DNA from: Boseongicola sp. SB0675_bin_26
GTDB lineage: Bacteria; Pseudomonadota; Alphaproteobacteria; Rhodobacterales; Rhodobacteraceae
Assembly: GCA_009843725.1 (NCBI GenBank)
Contig: VYCX01000114.1
Span: 4,190-14,779, forward strand
Length of the DNA stretch: 10,590 nucleotides
Direction of reading: 5' to 3'
In this document: positions 6,055 through 10,590 of the stretch, one piece after another
Layout: every line of letters starts with the position of its first letter
How positions within the stretch are numbered: the stretch's first letter is position 1
Program-made: the position numbers and the translations under genes
Notes under the pieces: model-generated
What the model was told of the DNA's origin: nothing
Database searches by the model: none
The model's input: only the letters and a program-made list of their open reading frames with translations

Positions 6055-7760
6055 GCGCGCTTCTTGACATCGCTGACCTGACGGTCGAATTCCCGACGCG
6101 AAGGGAGGTCTTCGTCGCCGTCGACGGGGCCAGCCTGACGGTCGAGCCCGGCGAGATTCATGGACTCGTCGGCGAATCCGGGGCCGGGAAGTCGACCATT
6201 GGAGCGGCCGTCATGGCACTGCTCGAGCGCCCAGGGAGAATTGCGGGCGGCACGATCCGCCTCAAGGACGAGATCATCTCGGGACGTGATCGGGCCGCAA
6301 TGCGGAGCCTCCGCGGCAGCGAGATCAGCATGATCTTCCAGGATCCGCTGACGTCGCTGAACCCGCTCTTCACGATTCGCGAGCAGTTGACGGAAACCAT
6401 CACGACCCACTTGAACGTGACCGACGCGGAAGCGCACGAGCGGGCGCGTGATCTGCTTGCGCGCGTCGGAATTCCCGAACCCGACATACGGCTCGACCAG
6501 TACCCGCACCAGTTTTCCGGCGGCATGCGGCAGCGCGTTGTCATCGCGCTTGCCCTTTGCTCGGAGCCCGACGTCATCATCGCCGACGAGCCGACAACCG
6601 CGCTCGACGTCTCGATCCAGGCCCAGATCCTGGATCTCATCAGGGAACTCGCGAACGAGCGCCAGGTCGGCGTGATCCTCATAACCCACGACATGGGCGT
6701 GATTGCCGACACGACGGATCGCGTCACCGTCATGTACCAGGGCAAGGTGGTGGAAACAGGCGCCACCAGGCTCGTTCTGGGCAAGCCGAACCATCCCTAC
6801 ACCAGGTCGCTCATCGCGGCCGTACCGCGCCCCAACGTGAAACTGCACCGGTTTCCGCTCATTTCCTATGGCGGACGTGCCACCGAATTCCGGATCAATG
6901 ACCTGGCACGGAACTGGAACAAGGCGGATACGGACCCCGCCAAGCCGCTCTTCGAGATAAGCGGCCTTACCAAGCGCTTCCTGCAGAGGCGCTCCTTCAT
7001 CCCGTCGCGACGACAATATCTTGTTGCCGTGAACGACGTCAGTTTCGACATTCGCCAAGGCGAGGTGTTCGGAATCGTCGGCGAGTCGGGTTCCGGCAAG
7101 TCCACGGTCGCACGCATGATCGCCGGGCTGCACAGGGCAGACGGAGGCACGATCCTGTATGGCGGGCAGCCTGTCAGCGGCTCCGGCTCCCTTGCCTGGT
7201 ACCGTCGCCAGATCCAGATGATTTTTCAGGATCCCTACTCGTCGCTCAATCCGCGCATGCGGGTTGACGCCATCGTCGCCGAACCCGCGATCCATCACGG
7301 GCTGCTGTCCGGCAAGGCGCTGAGACACAGGGTCGACGAACTGCTGGAACATGTCGGGCTTGGCGCAGCCGCGGGGTTCAAGTATCCGCACGAGTTTTCC
7401 GGTGGCCAGCGCCAGCGCATCTCAATTGCCCGTGCGCTGGCAACGCAACCGAGATTCCTGATCTGCGACGAACCTACATCCGCCCTCGACGTCTCGATCC
7501 AGGCGCAGATTCTCAACATCCTGAAGGACCTGCAGGAGCACCTGAACCTCACGATGCTGTTCATCTCGCACGACCTTCCGGTGGTGCGTCAGATGTGCGA
7601 TCGCGTCGCCGTCATGCAGAACGGTCGCCTGGTGGAAATCCAGGATGCAGAAGCGCTCTTTGCCACGCCCCGGGAAGACTATACGCGATCGCTTCTCAAC
7701 CTGATGCCACGCCTCGACGGGCTTGCGACCGAAGGCATCGACGATCAAGTCGAAATCTGA
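6051..7760 (+). CDS. ABC importer ATPase, two fused cassettes (DppD-DppF type)
   Basis: A 569-residue cytoplasmic ATPase carrying two complete nucleotide-binding domains, replacing the separate DppD and DppF proteins and powering the importer. Cassette 1: Walker A GESGAGKST (41-49), Q-loop Gln97 in IFQDPLTSLNP, signature FSGGM (155-159), Walker B VIIADE (175-180), switch His213. Cassette 2: Walker A GESGSGKST (344-352), Gln393 in IFQDPYSSLNP, signature SGGQ (450-453), Walker B FLICDE (469-474), His507. All catalytic residues are intact in both. NHPYTRSL (247-254) begins the oligopeptide-ATPase C-terminal extension after cassette 1, but the cysteine cluster found there in many DppD/OppD proteins is missing; cassette 2 ends similarly in EDYTRSL. 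No other in-frame ATG or GTG lies between a stop at 5979 and this ATG. Last gene of the operon; it converges on zapA. Confidence 0.93.
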   Translation: MSALLDIADLTVEFPTRREVFVAVDGASLTVEPGEIHGLVGESGAGKSTIGAAVMALLERPGRIAGGTIRLKDEIISGRDRAAMRSLRGSEISMIFQDPLTSLNPLFTIREQLTETITTHLNVTDAEAHERARDLLARVGIPEPDIRLDQYPHQFSGGMRQRVVIALALCSEPDVIIADEPTTALDVSIQAQILDLIRELANERQVGVILITHDMGVIADTTDRVTVMYQGKVVETGATRLVLGKPNHPYTRSLIAAVPRPNVKLHRFPLISYGGRATEFRINDLARNWNKADTDPAKPLFEISGLTKRFLQRRSFIPSRRQYLVAVNDVSFDIRQGEVFGIVGESGSGKSTVARMIAGLHRADGGTILYGGQPVSGSGSLAWYRRQIQMIFQDPYSSLNPRMRVDAIVAEPAIHHGLLSGKALRHRVDELLEHVGLGAAAGFKYPHEFSGGQRQRISIARALATQPRFLICDEPTSALDVSIQAQILNILKDLQEHLNLTMLFISHDLPVVRQMCDRVAVMQNGRLVEIQDAEALFATPREDYTRSLLNLMPRLDGLATEGIDDQVEI

Positions 7761-7766
7761 GCGGCA

Positions 7767-7783
7767 TCCGCAGGGCCTGCGGA
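7767..7783. terminator. Hairpin in the convergent gap, possible 3'-end element
   Basis: TCCGCAG (7767-7773) and CTGCGGA (7777-7783) form a perfect 7-bp stem with a 3-nt loop, 6 bp after the ATPase stop and between two converging genes. Position favours a role at the 3' end of the operon transcript. No T-run follows on either strand, so it does not meet the standard for an intrinsic terminator; it could stabilise the mRNA end or work with Rho. Confidence 0.35.
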
Positions 7784-7849
7784 CGGGCCAGAGACAGGAC
7801 ACCCTGCGAGACGTTGCTGCCTTCATTCAGGCTCCACGACCGGCGTCGG

Positions 7850-8248
7850 CTATGCACGGGCTCCCGACTTCCTCTCGGCCAGTTCCGCCAATGCTTCCGC
7901 ACGTTCCGCAATCCTGGCCAGAGCTTCAGACACCTTGTCCTTGGGTGGCGCAGCCCGCATCCGCCCTTGCTCGACCTGACCCTCCAGATCCCTGATTCGG
8001 GCCTCCTGCCGCGCAGCCGTTTCCTCCAGTTGCCGCTTGTTGCCTGCGGCAGCGACATGTTTGTCCGCCAGCATGAGCCCGGCCATCAGGAGCATCTGCG
8101 CTTCGGGAAGGCGCCGGGACTGACCCTCAAGTGTCCTGGCTTCGGTGTCGAGCAGCCCGGCCGCCTGATGAAGGGCACCTTCTTCGCCGTCCTGGCAGGA
8201 CACCTTGAAGAGCCGTTCGCCGATCCGAATCGAAACTTCGGGCATCAT
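7850..8248 (-). CDS. zapA: Cell division protein ZapA
   Basis: A 132-residue (or 131) ZapA protein, a cytoplasmic factor that binds FtsZ and bundles its filaments at the division site. The N-terminal globular part shows the family pattern: PEVSIRIGERLFKVSC, then GEEGALHQAAGLLD (about 21-34), and the conserved block MLLMAGLMLADKH (about 52-64). A long helix expected to form the dimeric or tetrameric coiled coil follows (about 65-125). The gene lies downstream of, and overlaps, the coiled-coil gene on the same strand. Two adjacent ATGs compete: the first (8248) is only 4 nt from AGGAGG and the second (8245) is 7 nt away, so the second may be the real start. The last residues reach to 89 bp from the converging transporter operon. 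Confidence 0.9.
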   Translation of the reverse strand: MMPEVSIRIGERLFKVSCQDGEEGALHQAAGLLDTEARTLEGQSRRLPEAQMLLMAGLMLADKHVAAAGNKRQLEETAARQEARIRDLEGQVEQGRMRAAPPKDKVSEALARIAERAEALAELAERKSGARA

Positions 8249-8628
8249 CCAGCCTCCTTCAGCACAGGTTCGAGCATCGCCAGGACTTCCTCGATCTCCG
8301 CCTTCTCCACATCGCGAGTGGCACGAAGGCCGGCAAGTTCGCCTTCCAAGGCGAAATTCAGCAGATCCGCCTGGACCAGCCCTTTGGCATGGGCCGCACG
8401 CAGCGCAGCGTTCGATTCCCTGAGATTCCGGTTCACCGCCCGCATCTGCTGAAGCAGGGCGTCCCGGGTCCTGAGCGCCTCCTGCAAACGCGTCACGTCA
8501 GCCTTGAGCCCGTCAATGACGCCGTCCCGGCCTTCATCTTCGGTGTTCGAGGCCAACCCGTCCAGCGCCAGCTCCGCCCTGTCCAGCGCGGAGAGGATTC
8601 TGCCTTCAAGTTCGGACGTGTCATTCAT
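8245..8628 (-). CDS. Coiled-coil protein upstream of zapA (ZauP-like)
   Basis: A 127-residue, highly charged helical protein. It starts MNDTSELEGRILSALDRAE and carries heptad-like Leu/Ala spacing over about residues 38-75 (VTRLQEALRTRDALLQQM, then NRNLRESNAALRAAHAKG). The tail, ALEGELAGLRATRDVEKAE and then EEVLAMLEPVL, resembles that of small proteins encoded just before zapA in alphaproteobacteria. In Caulobacter the protein in this position, ZauP, works with ZapA to focus the FtsZ ring, so the same job is inferred here. ATG at 8628 is chosen because AGGAG lies 7 nt upstream; an in-frame ATG at 8739 would add 37 residues that are Arg/Cys-rich and unlike the rest. The stop overlaps the zapA start, implying a coupled two-gene operon. 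Confidence 0.8.
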   Translation of the reverse strand: MNDTSELEGRILSALDRAELALDGLASNTEDEGRDGVIDGLKADVTRLQEALRTRDALLQQMRAVNRNLRESNAALRAAHAKGLVQADLLNFALEGELAGLRATRDVEKAEIEEVLAMLEPVLKEAG

Positions 8629-8746
8629 GATTGCTCCTGGCTTGCAAATCCACCTGCCGAGCACTTGATGCCTGGATCGCGAATCGACGGCAGACAGCAA
8701 GGCCCGCCCGGAGCATAGCGCATGCAGCGACAGTTTCACCCACTTT

Positions 8747-8780
8747 CCGAACGTTGCACCACGGCTCGCCTTGCGTTCGG
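8747..8780. promoter_or_regulatory. Inverted repeat in the divergent zauP-tkt control region
   Basis: CCGAACG (8747-8753) and CGTTCGG (8774-8780) form a perfect 7-bp inverted repeat with a 20-nt spacer, about 52 bp before the tkt ATG. A tentative tkt promoter, TTGCGT (8771-8776), 16 nt, TAAGAA (8793-8798), overlaps the right arm, which is how an operator would be placed. On the other strand TATGCT (8717-8712) is a possible -10 box for the division genes but its -35 is poor. Both promoter readings are weak matches. The whole gap (8629-8831) holds no gene. Confidence 0.3.
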
Positions 8781-8831
8781 CAAGTTGGCTGCTAAGAACC
8801 TAGGCGATACGGACCAGCCAGGGGCGGCAGC

Positions 8832-10590
8832 ATGGACATCGAGACCCTGAAGGAACTGCATCCAGACCATTTCGAGCGCGCCGCGGCAATTCGTGTGCTC
8901 GCCATGGATGCGGTCCAGGCCGCCAATTCAGGCCACCCCGGGATGCCCATGGGCATGGCGGACGTGGCGACGGTGCTCTTCGAAAGGCACCTCAAGTTCG
9001 ATGCGGCAGACCCGGACTGGCCTGATCGCGACCGTTTCATCCTGTCTGCGGGCCATGGCTCGATGCTGCTCTATGCGTTGCTCCACCTCACCGGCTACGA
9101 GGACATGAAGCTCGACCAGATCAAGCGCTTTCGCCAGCTTGGCTCGATCACGGCAGGCCATCCCGAGTACGGGCATGCCAAGGGAATCGAAACGACGACT
9201 GGACCTCTTGGCCAAGGCCTTTCGAATGCCGTCGGATTCGCCATAGCGGAAGAAGCCCTTCGGGCGCGTTTCGGGAAGAAGGTCGTCAACCATTTCACCT
9301 ATGTCATTGCAGGCGACGGATGCCTGATGGAGGGACTGAGCCAAGAGGCGATCGGACTTGCGGGCATGCAACGGCTCTCAAGGTTGATCGTGCTCTGGGA
9401 CGACAACGACATCTCGATTGACGGCAACATTGCGCTTTCGGACATGACGGACCAGATGCGGCGCTTTCAGGCCTCGGGCTGGGAAGTCCTGGAATGCGAT
9501 GGGCACGATCCCGAGGACATCGACCGTGCGCTGAGCAGGGCCCGCGAATCCAAGAGGCCCACGATGATCGCGTGCAAGACCGTCATCGGATTCGGCGCAC
9601 CCGGCAAGCAGGGCACCGCGTCGGCACATGGCTCGCCCCTTGGACAGGACGAGATCGAGGCCACGCGCGCCGCCTATGGCTGGCCACATGCGCCGTTCGA
9701 CGTGCCCGGTTCCATCCTTGATGCCTGGCGAGTCATCGGTCGCCGTGGCGGTGAGGCCCGCAGGGCTTGGCAGGACCGCTTTGCGACCCTGTCGGCTTCG
9801 CGCCAGGCAGACTTCAACCGGATAGTGTCGGGAGGCGCGCACAAACGGCTGGTTCCCGTCGTCCGGACCCTGAAAAAGGCCCTGTCGAAAGAGCAGCCCA
9901 AGGTGGCGACCCGGAAGGCGTCGGAAATGGCGCTGGAGGTGATCAATCCAGTCGTGGCCGAGACCATCGGAGGCTCGGCCGACCTGACCGGATCGAACAA
10001 CACGAAGACTCCGGATCTTGGAATATTCGATTCCACGAACCGCAAGGGCCGCTACATCCACTACGGGATTCGCGAACACGGCATGGCGGCCGCGATGGTC
10101 GGCATGGCGCTCCATGGCGGTGTCAAGCCCTATGGTGGCACATTCCTTTGCTTCACGGACTACGCCAGAGGAGCAATTCGGCTGTCGGCGCTCATGGGTC
10201 TGCCCGTGACCTACGTAATGACCCATGATTCGATCGGATTGGGCGAGGATGGCCCCACCCACCAGCCCGTCGAGCATCTGGCGATGTTGCGCGCAACGCC
10301 CAACTGCCGCGTGATCCGGCCCGCTGATGCGGTTGAAACCGCCGAGGCATGGGAAATCGCGCTTTCGTCACGGCGAACCCCGACGGTCCTGGCCCTCTCG
10401 CGCCAGAGCCTGCCGACCGTGCGAACACAGCACAAGTCAAGAAACCTCACGGCCATGGGCGCCTACACCTTGGCTCGTCCCGGTTCAGGCCGGCGACGGG
10501 CCGTCCTGATCGCCACCGGCTCCGAGGTTTCCGTCGCGCTGGAGGCACGGTCGCTTCTGGAAGCGGACGGAATTGGCACCAGCGTGGTTT
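8832..10590 (+). CDS. tkt: Transketolase (3' end beyond window)
   Basis: Thiamine diphosphate enzyme that moves two-carbon ketol units between sugar phosphates in the pentose phosphate pathway and, where present, the Calvin cycle; cytoplasmic homodimer. About 586 codons are present; the family is about 660 residues, so roughly 70-80 are missing, from within the C-terminal domain. Motifs seen: SGHPGMPMG (His at about 35), [10 protein letters not shown] (His75), [10 protein letters not shown] (His110), ThDP/metal-binding GDGCLMEG (about 161-168) with DDNDISIDG (190-198), SAHGSPLG (His about 266), [10 protein letters not shown] (380-389), IREHGM with the cofactor-activating Glu at about 415, and [20 protein letters not shown]. 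All expected catalytic residues are intact. The frame was followed codon by codon and is open to the window edge. AGGGG precedes ATG by about 9 nt. It diverges from zauP-zapA; gap or other carbon-metabolism genes often follow tkt, which cannot be tested here. Confidence 0.96.
   Translation, partial: MDIETLKELHPDHFERAAAIRVLAMDAVQAANSGHPGMPMGMADVATVLFERHLKFDAADPDWPDRDRFILSAGHGSMLLYALLHLTGYEDMKLDQIKRFRQLGSITAGHPEYGHAKGIETTTGPLGQGLSNAVGFAIAEEALRARFGKKVVNHFTYVIAGDGCLMEGLSQEAIGLAGMQRLSRLIVLWDDNDISIDGNIALSDMTDQMRRFQASGWEVLECDGHDPEDIDRALSRARESKRPTMIACKTVIGFGAPGKQGTASAHGSPLGQDEIEATRAAYGWPHAPFDVPGSILDAWRVIGRRGGEARRAWQDRFATLSASRQADFNRIVSGGAHKRLVPVVRTLKKALSKEQPKVATRKASEMALEVINPVVAETIGGSADLTGSNNTKTPDLGIFDSTNRKGRYIHYGIREHGMAAAMVGMALHGGVKPYGGTFLCFTDYARGAIRLSALMGLPVTYVMTHDSIGLGEDGPTHQPVEHLAMLRATPNCRVIRPADAVETAEAWEIALSSRRTPTVLALSRQSLPTVRTQHKSRNLTAMGAYTLARPGSGRRRAVLIATGSEVSVALEARSLLEADGIGTSVV

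Noticed and set aside
5820..7391. Minus-strand ORF of 523 codons opposite the ATPase gene
   Set aside because: It is the mirror of a well-conserved ABC ATPase with high third-position GC; its Asp/Arg/His-rich translation has no family features. The same holds for the minus-strand ORFs 2723-3895, 4985-5995 and 9378-10277.
8629..8739. N-terminal extension of the ZauP-like protein to an ATG at 8739
   Set aside because: The added 37 residues are unlike the acidic helical protein, and a good ribosome site (AGGAG, 7 nt) lies directly before the ATG at 8628.

Overview
The window looks like part of an alphaproteobacterial chromosome. Base composition is GC-rich throughout, and G or C dominates third codon positions in the clear genes. 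A small coiled-coil gene followed by zapA, divergent from a transketolase gene, is an arrangement familiar from alphaproteobacteria. A NnrU-family membrane protein fits the same picture. Genus cannot be told from the sequence alone.

Left part (1-2383): only one clear gene is present, a NnrU-family membrane protein on the minus strand (359-904). Directly upstream of it on the same strand is a possible 50-codon ORF (901-1053) whose stop overlaps the nnrU start. The rest (1-358 and about 1054-2383) shows no convincing gene. The long ORFs there are rich in Arg, Cys, His and Pro and read like non-coding frames. On the minus strand at about 1078-1500, protein-like stretches jump between frames, which could be a decayed gene. 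The tract also holds several long inverted repeats, so coding density is low for a bacterium.

Centre (2384-7760): a complete plus-strand operon for an ABC importer of the dipeptide/oligopeptide/nickel type. It encodes an exported substrate-binding protein, two permeases whose genes overlap by 4 bp, and one ATPase that fuses two complete ABC cassettes. A 10-bp stem-loop lies between the binding-protein and first permease genes, where it could raise binding-protein mRNA over the rest. A 21-codon micro-ORF exactly fills the gap between the second permease and the ATPase. The transported solute cannot be named from sequence.

Right part (7761-10590): converging on the transporter operon is a minus-strand pair, zapA and its coiled-coil upstream partner (ZauP-like), which act on the FtsZ ring. 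Diverging from them is tkt, transketolase, with all its main catalytic motifs; it runs off the right edge, lacking roughly the last 70-80 codons. The 203-bp gap between the divergent genes carries a 7-bp inverted repeat that overlaps a tentative tkt promoter.

No mobile element, CRISPR array, tRNA or rRNA was seen. The genes with known families are ordinary. The less explained parts are the hairpin-rich gene-free tract, the small ORFs and the stem-loops around the transporter operon.
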